A stretch of DNA of 33,245 nt from Caballeronia sp. BR00000012568055 (GTDB taxonomy: Bacteria > Pseudomonadota > Gammaproteobacteria > Burkholderiales > Burkholderiaceae). Where the stretch lies: NCBI RefSeq assembly GCF_029439455.1, contig NZ_JAQFVG010000346.1:36567-69811 (forward strand). Direction: 5' to 3'. The notes under the pieces are model-generated. The model did not search any database. It was given only the letters and a program-made list of their open reading frames with translations, and was not told the origin of the DNA. Each line of letters opens with the position of its first letter. Positions within the stretch are counted from its first letter, which is position 1. This document shows, piece by piece, positions 1 through 8,270 of this stretch. Position numbers and translations under genes: made by a program.

Positions 1-1366
1 CAAGCTGCACGACGCTGCCAGCTGATCCCAACGCGCGGTCTTCTTCGTCCACGCCTTCGATCAACTGGCGGCACGAACCCACGTCCGTCGTAATCGAAGG
101 CACGCCTGCTGCAAAACCTTCGAGCACGACCAGCGGCAACGCCTCGCTGATCGATGTCAACGCGATCACATCGAGCTGCGGCATCATCTCGTCGATACGC
201 TGAAAGCCCAGGAACTTCAAATTGCGCGACAGCCCGAGACTTTCCACCAGCGCACGGCATTCGAGCGCATACGCGGGATCTTCCTCTTCCGGCCCGATGA
301 TCCAACCTTCGAGATCCGGCATGGAACGCGATGCAATAAAGATCGCGCGAATAAAAGTCTTGATGTCCTTGATCGGCACCACGCGGCCGATCAACCCGAC
401 CACTTTGTTCTTGCGGGGCTTGCGTTCATCGACGAGCGGCGCGAGCCTGTCCACGTCGATACCATTCGGAATGCACGCCGTACGCTCGGCGCGCGCACCG
501 TCCGTCACCTGACGCAGACGATTTGCTTCGTACAACGCGATAATATCGTCGGCTGCGTCGTAAGCGAGCTTGCCGATGGCTTCGAAGAAGCGCACCCACA
601 GTTCGCGGAAGTAGCTCACGCGCGAGATATCACGTTCGAACACGCCACGGTTATCGCGAATCCACTGGCTTTGCAGCAGATCGATCTTGCGTTCTTTCGT
701 GTAGATGCCGTGCTCGGAAATCAGCAGCGGACGTCCGGTGCGATAGTGCATCAGCGCGCCCAAAAAGCCGCCATATCCGGTGGACACCGTGTGATACACC
801 TTCGCCGGAATCAAATTCTCCGCGACACGCGCAAGCTGCCACAGCGGCTTGTGCATGATGCGCACGGTCCAGAAATAGTCCGTGAAAGACGGGTCCGTGC
901 AGTACTTTTCGTATTGATCGGCAATCGTGTGCCACGCCGCGCGACTAGTCAGGAATTGCTCCTCGTTCAGCGCGCCGTTTGCGCCGAGCATCGGAATCAT
1001 TTCGGCGAGCAAAGCGCCTGCGTCGCGGCCGCTGCGCGGGTCACGCAAGGCATCGTGCAATTGCTGCGAACGCACGAACGCGGCGACGTCGCCATCCACC
1101 GCGCGCGGGCTGAAGTCAGCGACTACGTTCTCGTACAGATAGTGCGTTTCGATATGCACCACGTTGTCCGGCAACGCATACGCCACGCCGTTGTAATCCT
1201 CTTTGCGGCTGCCGATAAAAACAATCGCAAAGCGCGTGTCCGGGTACGAGCGAATCATCTCGTTGACCCAGCTCGATACACCGCCGCGCACGAACGGGAA
1301 CGTGCCTTCCAACAAGAGGCAAACGTCGGCATCGGATGCGCGAAGGTTGGGGAGTTCTTTCATCAT
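1..1366 (-). CDS. pelF: PelF, Pel polysaccharide glycosyltransferase (3' end beyond window)
   Basis: Cytosolic GT4-family glycosyltransferase that builds the Pel polymer from UDP-sugar, working with the PelDEG membrane complex. I read the reverse-complement frame as open from the window edge to 1366: 455 residues of a family usually near 500. The N-terminus has the PelF-typical LLLEGTFPFVRGGVSSW (residues 17-33). The GT-B nucleotide-sugar motif E-x7-E is at about E408/E416 (EALPLVVLE), followed by GFAAGVPS. The ATG at 1366 overlaps the pelE stop in an ATGA, so translation is probably coupled; a second ATG follows immediately. The 3' end and the expected pelG lie outside the window. Family assignment is very secure from these motifs and the gene order. 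Confidence 0.95.
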   Translation of the reverse strand, partial: MMKELPNLRASDADVCLLLEGTFPFVRGGVSSWVNEMIRSYPDTRFAIVFIGSRKEDYNGVAYALPDNVVHIETHYLYENVVADFSPRAVDGDVAAFVRSQQLHDALRDPRSGRDAGALLAEMIPMLGANGALNEEQFLTSRAAWHTIADQYEKYCTDPSFTDYFWTVRIMHKPLWQLARVAENLIPAKVYHTVSTGYGGFLGALMHYRTGRPLLISEHGIYTKERKIDLLQSQWIRDNRGVFERDISRVSYFRELWVRFFEAIGKLAYDAADDIIALYEANRLRQVTDGARAERTACIPNGIDVDRLAPLVDERKPRKNKVVGLIGRVVPIKDIKTFIRAIFIASRSMPDLEGWIIGPEEEDPAYALECRALVESLGLSRNLKFLGFQRIDEMMPQLDVIALTSISEALPLVVLEGFAAGVPSITTDVGSCRQLIEGVDEEDRALGSAGSVVQL

Positions 1367-2373
1367 GACCAGTACTTCACAGCCGGATTGAGCGTCGGCA
1401 AAGACGCGGCATTGCCCAGTGACGCGAGCAATTGCGACACGCGCGAATATTCACCGCGCAGGAAGGCCGCTTCCGCGAGCCACGGGACCAGACGTTCGCG
1501 CGGGAAGCCGAGATCGAGCGCGCGGTTGATATGCGCGTGCGCATCGTCGGGCTTGCCGTTGGCGAGCGCGAGACGGCCGCGAATCAACCACAGGGCGGCA
1601 TCGGATGAATCGGTTTCGAGCGCGACTTGTGCGTAACGGTCCGCTTGTTCGAGCGTGTGTTTGTAGACCGCGCCCTGCACGAGATTCTGATAAACCAGTT
1701 CGAAATACAGTTCGGCCAACATACGATTCAGCGCATGACGTTCCGCGTCGTTGCCGGTGCTTTCGAGCGCTTTGCTGGTCTTGAAGATCTTTTGCATGAT
1801 CTCGTTTTCGGCATGATCCAGCGTGCCGTACGCAATCAGGCGAATATCTTCGAGCGGATCGGCAAGCAGATCGCGCAGCAGCGTGCCGGTGGTGCGCGTC
1901 GGCATATTTTGGATTGCTACCAATGCAGACAGACGATCCGTCGATGCCACCTTCGTGTTCGCCAGCCGCGCCTGCAAACGCGCGCCGCCACCGTGCGATA
2001 CACGCGAAACGAGATACGTGACGAACTTGGGACCGGGCACATCGTCGAGCTGATCGCTTTCTTTTGCAGCAGGAAAAACCCGCGCCCACAGACAGCTCAC
2101 CAGCACGACCACGCCGCCGAACACTGGCACGAAGGTGCAGAACAGCCACATCAGCAGCATCGAGACGACGCGCGGCTTGCGATACGGCTCCGGCAGCCAC
2201 GAACGGAACGTGATCGATTCAGCGAAGCCCGCGACCGCCTGCCACGCCAGAAAACGCAGCAGCGGATCGACGTTGCCTGCGGGCTGAAACAGGCTTTCTA
2301 TCGCCTCGTACTGGACGATCGCGCCGACGACAGCCGCCAGCAAGCCGATGAGAAGAACGAGAGTCTTAGACAT
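1363..2373 (-). CDS. pelE: PelE, inner-membrane TPR protein of Pel synthesis
   Basis: PelE is an inner-membrane protein with a cytosolic TPR region that forms part of the Pel synthase/export platform with PelD, PelF and PelG. The product is 336 aa, close to the usual ~330. It has a membrane segment at about residues 4-25, a second hydrophobic pair at about 60-85 (MLLMWLFCTFVPVFGGVVV), then an alpha-helical soluble C-terminus with TPR-like repeats (for example RGRLALANGKPDDAHAHINR). I chose the ATG at 2373 (MSKTLVLLIG), which overlaps the end of pelD by 8 bp. A longer in-frame start at 2427 would add 18 residues inside pelD and is less likely. The product is divergent in sequence; the call rests on position, length and topology. 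Confidence 0.88.
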   Translation of the reverse strand: MSKTLVLLIGLLAAVVGAIVQYEAIESLFQPAGNVDPLLRFLAWQAVAGFAESITFRSWLPEPYRKPRVVSMLLMWLFCTFVPVFGGVVVLVSCLWARVFPAAKESDQLDDVPGPKFVTYLVSRVSHGGGARLQARLANTKVASTDRLSALVAIQNMPTRTTGTLLRDLLADPLEDIRLIAYGTLDHAENEIMQKIFKTSKALESTGNDAERHALNRMLAELYFELVYQNLVQGAVYKHTLEQADRYAQVALETDSSDAALWLIRGRLALANGKPDDAHAHINRALDLGFPRERLVPWLAEAAFLRGEYSRVSQLLASLGNAASLPTLNPAVKYWS

Positions 2374-3751
2374 CGAGGCCGCTTCGCTTGAGAAGACGCG
2401 TGAGCGCCGCGCCGGGTTCGCCGCCATCGAGATGCAGCGTATGAACGCCGATACGTGCGCGCTCCAGGTCCGTGTTGAACTGCGCCGTCAGGCTCGCTTC
2501 GATCCGCGCCAGATAGCCGTCGATACCGGTCGTGTCCGTCGCGGGCATCAGGTTCAGCAGCACCGACTGGCGCGCGGTTTGCACCGGCCACATCACATCG
2601 AGTGCGCGGCGGCGGCGGATCACATGTTCGAACAGCGAATCGCCGGCTTCATCGCGCGGGAATACGAGCGCGACCATCGACGAAGCGACGCCCGACTGAC
2701 GTTGCAGGCGCGACAGACGGCTCAGATCGAGCGCGAATTCATGCGGGCATCCGGGCACGGCATCGAGGATGCGCTGCACGAACGACGAGTGCTCGACGCC
2801 ATCGGCGTAATAGCCGAGCAACACCAGCAGCAATTGCAGATTGTCGAAATTGAGCGACAGGAACGGCATGCGCTTGATGACCAGCAGCGCGCGCAATTCG
2901 CCATCGGCGGAAACGAGCGGCGCGCAGACGAGGTATTCGCTGACCGGCGCGACATTGTCCGAGTTCTTCAGATGCGCCACGCTCATCGTGTTGATGGCGT
3001 GCGTGACAAGTTCATCGTGTGCGGCGAGTTCGAAGCTATCGCCAATGCGAGCGATGGCCTGCTTGCCCGGCTTGCCATCGCGCACCGGATACAACGCCGC
3101 GACTTCGATCTGACACGCTTGCGCGACGAACTCGAGCAGGCCGGGCGCACTGCGCGCGAGTTCATCGCCCTTGGCCGCATCGCCTTCGAGCGACAGGCGG
3201 CGCAGTTCGGTGATCGAATCGCGCAGCGTGGTCGGACGCGAGAGCAAGTCTTTCTCAAGCCGCTCGTGCGACAAACGCAGCAGATAGTGGCTGTTGGTCA
3301 GCGCCACCAGCCGGTCGTTCAGATAATCGTTCAGCGACGATGCCCGCGCCGCGCGGCTGCCCCACGTATCGCCGAAATGCCCGGCGATGATGGTCTGAAT
3401 CAGCCCGCCCGCGAAATACAGCGCCGGAAACGCCACATGCGAATACAGCGTGGACCACGCAATCAGCACGATCGCGCCCGACAGCAAACCGAGCAGACTG
3501 CCATAACGCAGCGCCACGATCAGCGAGGCCAGCCACAGCCACGGAAAGCCCGCGCGCAACAACAGCGGATCGTCAGGCTGAATCCAGCGCGCGATGGCCA
3601 GCACCAGCACCATCATCACGACCGATTCGACGATCGCGAAAGGCCGCGCCACCGCGGGCGCGAGAAAGCGGCGCACGCGTCCGAGATCGCCGAACGGCTG
3701 CGCATGGCGCTTGGAAACGCCCGAATTGTTTTCGACGGCTGCGGTATTCAC
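2366..3751 (-). CDS. pelD: PelD, c-di-GMP receptor of the Pel synthase
   Basis: PelD is an inner-membrane protein that binds cyclic di-GMP and thereby activates Pel polymerisation. It has four N-terminal membrane segments (about residues 35-125), a GAF domain, and a degenerate GGDEF domain carrying an I-site-like RxxD. The 461-aa product matches the family length (~455). Hydrophobic stretches such as VVMMVLVLAIARW are visible near the N-terminus. The C-terminal domain contains RALD at about R382-D385, in the place expected for the c-di-GMP-contacting RxxD; R416 could be the second arginine. No GGDEF catalytic motif is visible, as expected for a receptor. The start is GTG at 3751, preceded by AAGGAAAAGG. 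An 87-nt gap separates it from pelC. Confidence 0.93.
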   Translation of the reverse strand: MNTAAVENNSGVSKRHAQPFGDLGRVRRFLAPAVARPFAIVESVVMMVLVLAIARWIQPDDPLLLRAGFPWLWLASLIVALRYGSLLGLLSGAIVLIAWSTLYSHVAFPALYFAGGLIQTIIAGHFGDTWGSRAARASSLNDYLNDRLVALTNSHYLLRLSHERLEKDLLSRPTTLRDSITELRRLSLEGDAAKGDELARSAPGLLEFVAQACQIEVAALYPVRDGKPGKQAIARIGDSFELAAHDELVTHAINTMSVAHLKNSDNVAPVSEYLVCAPLVSADGELRALLVIKRMPFLSLNFDNLQLLLVLLGYYADGVEHSSFVQRILDAVPGCPHEFALDLSRLSRLQRQSGVASSMVALVFPRDEAGDSLFEHVIRRRRALDVMWPVQTARQSVLLNLMPATDTTGIDGYLARIEASLTAQFNTDLERARIGVHTLHLDGGEPGAALTRLLKRSGLDV

Positions 3752-3838
3752 GGCCTTTTCCTTTTTCTGCTCGTTCTGCTGATTTGATTCCTGGCTCGCA
3801 ACCGGTATGTCGGCTGCAAGCCATCCGTCCTTGAATAC

Positions 3839-4390
3839 TTACTTCTGCGCGCTCAGCGGCGACAGCACATTGCCGATCAGCGAGGTCGCCACGTTCGACA
3901 GACCCGAGCGGCTCCAGCCCGTGCGCGAGCCGGTTGCGCTCCACACCACCGCACCGTTCGATACATCGATCAGTTCGAAGGTCACGCCGACGACCGGCTC
4001 GCCATCCACGCCGGTCTTGTAGCGCCACTCTTCCACCGCGCCGGTCAGCACATAACGCGCGTTCTGCGCGCGCGCCCATTCGAGCGACTTCTCGCCGTCG
4101 CCGCGTTGGGCGGTATCGAACAGGGCGTTGCGGTTGGTTTCGGCCGGCGCGACACGCACGTCGCTGATGCCGCCCGCGCGCAACGCGTTCGCCGCGATCG
4201 ACTCGGCGCTGTGGCCCGCGTCCGGCGTTTCCGTGTAATTGGCGATCGACACCACCGCGATCTTGTCGCCGCGCGCAAGCGTGGGACCGGACGTCTGACG
4301 CACCGTGCTGCACGCGCTCACTGCGAGCGTCAGCGCCGTTGCCGCGATACACCAGGCGCTCGTGCGCGCCAGTCGTTTGATGTTGTACAT
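3839..4390 (-). CDS. pelC: PelC, outer-membrane lipoprotein of Pel export
   Basis: PelC forms a ring of lipoproteins on the periplasmic face of the outer membrane that funnels cationic Pel into the PelB pore. The product is 183 aa (family ~170-180). It has a signal peptide ending in the lipobox VSAC (Cys at about residue 27), then a compact soluble domain resembling the CsgG/TolB-like fold of the family (KIAVVSIANYTETPDAG). The start MYNIKRLAR at 4390 lies 25 nt downstream of the pelB stop. Identification combines lipobox, size and position between pelB and pelD. Confidence 0.92.
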   Translation of the reverse strand: MYNIKRLARTSAWCIAATALTLAVSACSTVRQTSGPTLARGDKIAVVSIANYTETPDAGHSAESIAANALRAGGISDVRVAPAETNRNALFDTAQRGDGEKSLEWARAQNARYVLTGAVEEWRYKTGVDGEPVVGVTFELIDVSNGAVVWSATGSRTGWSRSGLSNVATSLIGNVLSPLSAQK

Positions 4391-4415
4391 GTTGTTCGTG
4401 CTCCTCTGAACCGTA

Positions 4416-7400
4416 TCAATAGAACCAGCTATAGCGCGCGCCGATCTGCGTCACCGGCGTGCCGATGCGCGAAACGCGCGAGTGCGAAAAATAGATCGAT
4501 GCGTGATCGCCACCGAATACCGTGCCCGCCAGACCCAGACTCACATTCGGACCCCAGCCCTGATTCGAGTCGTGCAGCACGCCCACATCGAAGAAGGGAC
4601 GCCATGCGTGCGTGTACTGATCGATCAGATCGTTGCCGAAGCCGAAGAACAGGCCGTATTGCGCGTAGGTCTGCGGCATGAAGGTATCGGCGGTGGCGGG
4701 ACCGGCTGCCTCGGGAATCAGACGCGAGATCAGACCGTCCGCGCTGCCGCTGGCGCCGTACGCGCCGCGCGCGCCAATCAGCCGAACCGTGTAGTCCGGA
4801 TAACCCGTGCGAATCCGATAGCCGATTTCACCGCTCGTCAGCACGCCGCTGCCGAGGTAATTGCGCGCCTGGCTATAGAAGCGGTCCGCCTCCACGCTGC
4901 CCGACGCATAGAAATGCTGCGTCATGCGATACGTCAGCGTGCCGATCACGTTGTCCTTCATGCCGCCGACCATCAGCGCCTGCGACTCGCGCGCGGTCTG
5001 ATTGCGTCCTGCCTTCAAACCGAGTTGCAGCGGCGAATTGCGGCCCCACTCCGCGTCCAGCCCGAAGGTATAGAAGCTGTCGAGCGCTTCGCGACGGCCC
5101 GCGCTCACCTGAAACGCGGTGTCGTAGGTCTGACGGCGTGCAAAGAAATCGACCGAACGATCCACCGAAGGCACGTTGGTGAGCTGCGTCTGATCGGTCG
5201 AATGCTGGAAGCGTTGCAGACCGTTCACGCCGATCATGTAGTGATCGCCGAGCTTGAGACTGCCCGACAGCGCCTGTTCGATGTAATCGAGTGGATGCGC
5301 GACGAAGCTATCGACGCTGGCGTGCAGCATTTGCGGCCAGTCGAGCGAGGTTTCCACCAGACGCCCGTGCAGTTCCGAATTGTCCGGCGCGGCCTCCAGC
5401 CCTTCGAACGCGACCTGCTGCGCCGCGCGCGGACGATCCACCGCCACCAGCGCATCGATACGGTTGTAGATCGGCAGACGGCGGCCTTGCTCGTCGAGCA
5501 GACGTTCCATCGCGGGCTTGTCGTTGTCGGCGAGCGCAATCGCGATCAACTGCTCGGACGGCTGCACCAGCGTGTTCGCGTACTGCCGCGCGAGCCAGCG
5601 CTTCGCCAGCGGATTCGCCTCGTGCGATACGGCCCATGCCAACGCCACATCGCGCGCGACCGCCGAAGTCAGATCCTGCGACTTGACCTTCGCGGTCTGC
5701 ACGGGCGGCACGCCTTTCGTGTCGCCGAGCAAAGTGCGCAGCGTTTGGTTGTCATCGCGACGGCCGGCATCGCGTTCGAGCAGATCGTTCAGAAATGCTT
5801 TTGACACGTCGCCGTTCTCGAAAATCGCCGATAGCGTCACGCGGCGGCCCAGCAACTGCTCGCGGCCATCGGTGCCTTGCGTGGCACGCGTGCGCAGCAC
5901 CTTGTTGCCTTCGGCGCCGCCCGCGCGGATCGCCGCTTCTTCTTGCTGCATCTGACGCCAGACATTGCGGCGGATGGACCAGGCGAGATCGATACGGCCG
6001 GCCATTTCCTGCGCTTCGGCATACGTGAGTTGCCACAGCGGATCGCGCGACATCGACGCTGCCTGCAAGCGCAGATATTTGAGCGCCGCTTCCGGGCGAT
6101 CGAGGCGCATCAGCGCGGCGGCAAGCGCGCCCCACAACGGCGCTTCGCGCGCGGTCTGATCGCGCCACGGTGCGATGGCTTCGTGCAATTGCGCATCGGT
6201 GCCGTAATCGACCAGCGTCCACAGCAACGCCACGCGCAGATCCAGCGATGCGCCCGGCAACTTCACGCCACGTTCGAGATCGGCGATGGCTTCCGTCGGA
6301 CGGCTCGTCTGCCGGTAGAACTCGGCGCGCTCGCGCAGAAACGCCGGATCGTTTTCGGCTGCGCTGCGTTGCTCGGGCGTGAGACTCGCGAGCAAAGCTT
6401 CGACGCGATCGTACTGCTCGGCATCGACGTAATAGTGAACGGCGTTCTGCAAGGCACGCAGCGAGTGATCGCGGCGATACTGCAATTCGGCGGTACGCGC
6501 TGCATCGATCGGATAGGCGATATAGAAGTACGTCATCGCGCCCAGATCTTCCGGCTCGGCCTTGCCGCTCGCGAGCAGATGCTTGTAGGCGTCGTTGGCG
6601 ATATCGTCGCGCTGGAGCAGACGCGCGAGCTGCGCGGTGTTGCGCCAGAACGCGACATCGTCGTCCTTCGCGTACTGACGCGTGGCGAGCAGCACATCGA
6701 GCGCGCGCTGATAGTCGCCATGCCGGTACGCCATGCTTGCGCCCAGCAGCGCATAACGCGTGTTGGCCGGATGCGCCTGACTCAGCTTTCGATACATCTC
6801 CAGCGCTTCGTCGTCGTGCCCGGCGCGCTCCGCCAACTGGCCGATGCGCCAGTCGATCGCTTCGGCTTCCGACTTGCGATCGCGCGAGCGCAGGAACGCC
6901 AGTGCTTCGTCGGGCAAGCCGAGACGTTCGTACGCGGCGATCACCTTGTCGATCAGCTTCAAATCACCCGGCGATGCATTCGACGCCTGAACCAGCGCCG
7001 CGACATAGGCCTGATCGTCGTTGAGCATCGGCGCGAGGCGCATGACGTTTTTCCAGCCTTCCGGATCATGCGATGCCTGCGCGTACGCCAGCCACATCTT
7101 CAATGCCAGCGGACCGGCGTGATTCCATTCCGCCACCTGCGCGAGACGTTTGGTCCACAAAGGCGAAGTCGGATTCTTTTCGACTTGCTCGGTCGCCACG
7201 CGCTGCGCGTTGTTCAGATCGTTCGATTCGACGAAGGATTTGAACACGAGGTCGGGCACATCGTCCGCCGCTGCGTTGTCTGCGGCCTTGTTCGATGCCG
7301 ACGCCGCCACGCGCACGATATGCACGCCGCGCATGCCCGTGCTTACGCGCATCGGCTGCGGACCGTCCATATAGGCGAAGCTGGCGAGGCGCATTGCTCC

Positions 7401-8270
7401 GCGCTCGTTCTGCGCGTCAGGCTGCGCCTGCGCATAGCCCGCCAGCGCCTTCGCATAGCGATCGACGAGTTCGGGACGCCGTGCCGCGCGCGCCAGATTC
7501 AGCAGCACCACCAACGTCTGCCGATCATGCGCGAACGCGCCGCCATGTTCTTTTGCTGCGGCGAGTGCATCGTCGAGCAAGTTGCCCGACTGCAAAGCGC
7601 GAATGCCGTTGATAAAGCACGTGCGCTGCGCATCGAAAGTCTTGGCGTCGGCCTGAAGACGGAACCAGCCATTGGCCGCGCCGCGATAGTCGCCGCCATA
7701 CATCGCGAAGCGCACCACTTCACGATTCCAGCGCGATTGCTGCGCCGTATCCTGCGCCGCGAGACGCGCATACAGTTGCCCGGCGAGCTGCTGCGCGTTG
7801 ACGGCGGCAGCTTGTTCGGCGAGCGCCTGAAGGTCGGCATTCGGCCATTGCAGCGTGGCCGCGTTGGCGAGCTTTTCGCGCACGCGAGCCAATGCGGCAT
7901 CGCGGCCCGGATCGTTCTCGGGCAGCGCGAAGGCTTCGCGCGTCGCCACGGTCAAACGCAGCAGCAGCGCCGAGCGGCGCAATTGCGCGTCGTTGGTCGC
8001 TTCCATGCGCGTGGCGATACGGCCCGCGTCTTCATCGCGTCCGAGCCGCAGATATTGCGAGCCGAGCTGCGAGAGAATTTCCGTGTTGTCGGGTTGCACG
8101 CGCAGCCACGCTTCGAGATACGCGACGCTCAATTCGCTGGGCGCATCCGTCGATGTCATGCGGCTTTTCAATCCGCCGCGCGGATGCATGAACCAGAGCG
8201 CCGCGAGCACCACGCCCGCGAGCACGAAGACCAGCCAGTTCGGCGCGATACGAGGACGATTAGCGATCAC
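4416..8270 (-). CDS. pelB: PelB, TPR-scaffold and outer-membrane beta-barrel exporter
   Basis: PelB is the outer-membrane porin of Pel export. A long periplasmic TPR superhelix recruits the deacetylase PelA, and a C-terminal 16-stranded barrel lets the polymer out. The product is 1284 aa (P. aeruginosa about 1190). Visible parts: an N-terminal membrane anchor (WLVFVLAGVVLAALWFM, about residues 12-28); many TPR-like repeats through about residue 880 (for example YLEAWLRVQPDNTEILSQLG and DEALEMYRKLSQAHPANTRY); and a C-terminal region of alternating beta-strands ending in an aromatic residue (GARYSWFY), typical of outer-membrane barrels. Its start overlaps the pelA stop by 11 bp. Long open frames on the opposite strand here are composition shadows. 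Confidence 0.95.
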   Translation of the reverse strand: MIANRPRIAPNWLVFVLAGVVLAALWFMHPRGGLKSRMTSTDAPSELSVAYLEAWLRVQPDNTEILSQLGSQYLRLGRDEDAGRIATRMEATNDAQLRRSALLLRLTVATREAFALPENDPGRDAALARVREKLANAATLQWPNADLQALAEQAAAVNAQQLAGQLYARLAAQDTAQQSRWNREVVRFAMYGGDYRGAANGWFRLQADAKTFDAQRTCFINGIRALQSGNLLDDALAAAKEHGGAFAHDRQTLVVLLNLARAARRPELVDRYAKALAGYAQAQPDAQNERGAMRLASFAYMDGPQPMRVSTGMRGVHIVRVAASASNKAADNAAADDVPDLVFKSFVESNDLNNAQRVATEQVEKNPTSPLWTKRLAQVAEWNHAGPLALKMWLAYAQASHDPEGWKNVMRLAPMLNDDQAYVAALVQASNASPGDLKLIDKVIAAYERLGLPDEALAFLRSRDRKSEAEAIDWRIGQLAERAGHDDEALEMYRKLSQAHPANTRYALLGASMAYRHGDYQRALDVLLATRQYAKDDDVAFWRNTAQLARLLQRDDIANDAYKHLLASGKAEPEDLGAMTYFYIAYPIDAARTAELQYRRDHSLRALQNAVHYYVDAEQYDRVEALLASLTPEQRSAAENDPAFLRERAEFYRQTSRPTEAIADLERGVKLPGASLDLRVALLWTLVDYGTDAQLHEAIAPWRDQTAREAPLWGALAAALMRLDRPEAALKYLRLQAASMSRDPLWQLTYAEAQEMAGRIDLAWSIRRNVWRQMQQEEAAIRAGGAEGNKVLRTRATQGTDGREQLLGRRVTLSAIFENGDVSKAFLNDLLERDAGRRDDNQTLRTLLGDTKGVPPVQTAKVKSQDLTSAVARDVALAWAVSHEANPLAKRWLARQYANTLVQPSEQLIAIALADNDKPAMERLLDEQGRRLPIYNRIDALVAVDRPRAAQQVAFEGLEAAPDNSELHGRLVETSLDWPQMLHASVDSFVAHPLDYIEQALSGSLKLGDHYMIGVNGLQRFQHSTDQTQLTNVPSVDRSVDFFARRQTYDTAFQVSAGRREALDSFYTFGLDAEWGRNSPLQLGLKAGRNQTARESQALMVGGMKDNVIGTLTYRMTQHFYASGSVEADRFYSQARNYLGSGVLTSGEIGYRIRTGYPDYTVRLIGARGAYGASGSADGLISRLIPEAAGPATADTFMPQTYAQYGLFFGFGNDLIDQYTHAWRPFFDVGVLHDSNQGWGPNVSLGLAGTVFGGDHASIYFSHSRVSRIGTPVTQIGARYSWFY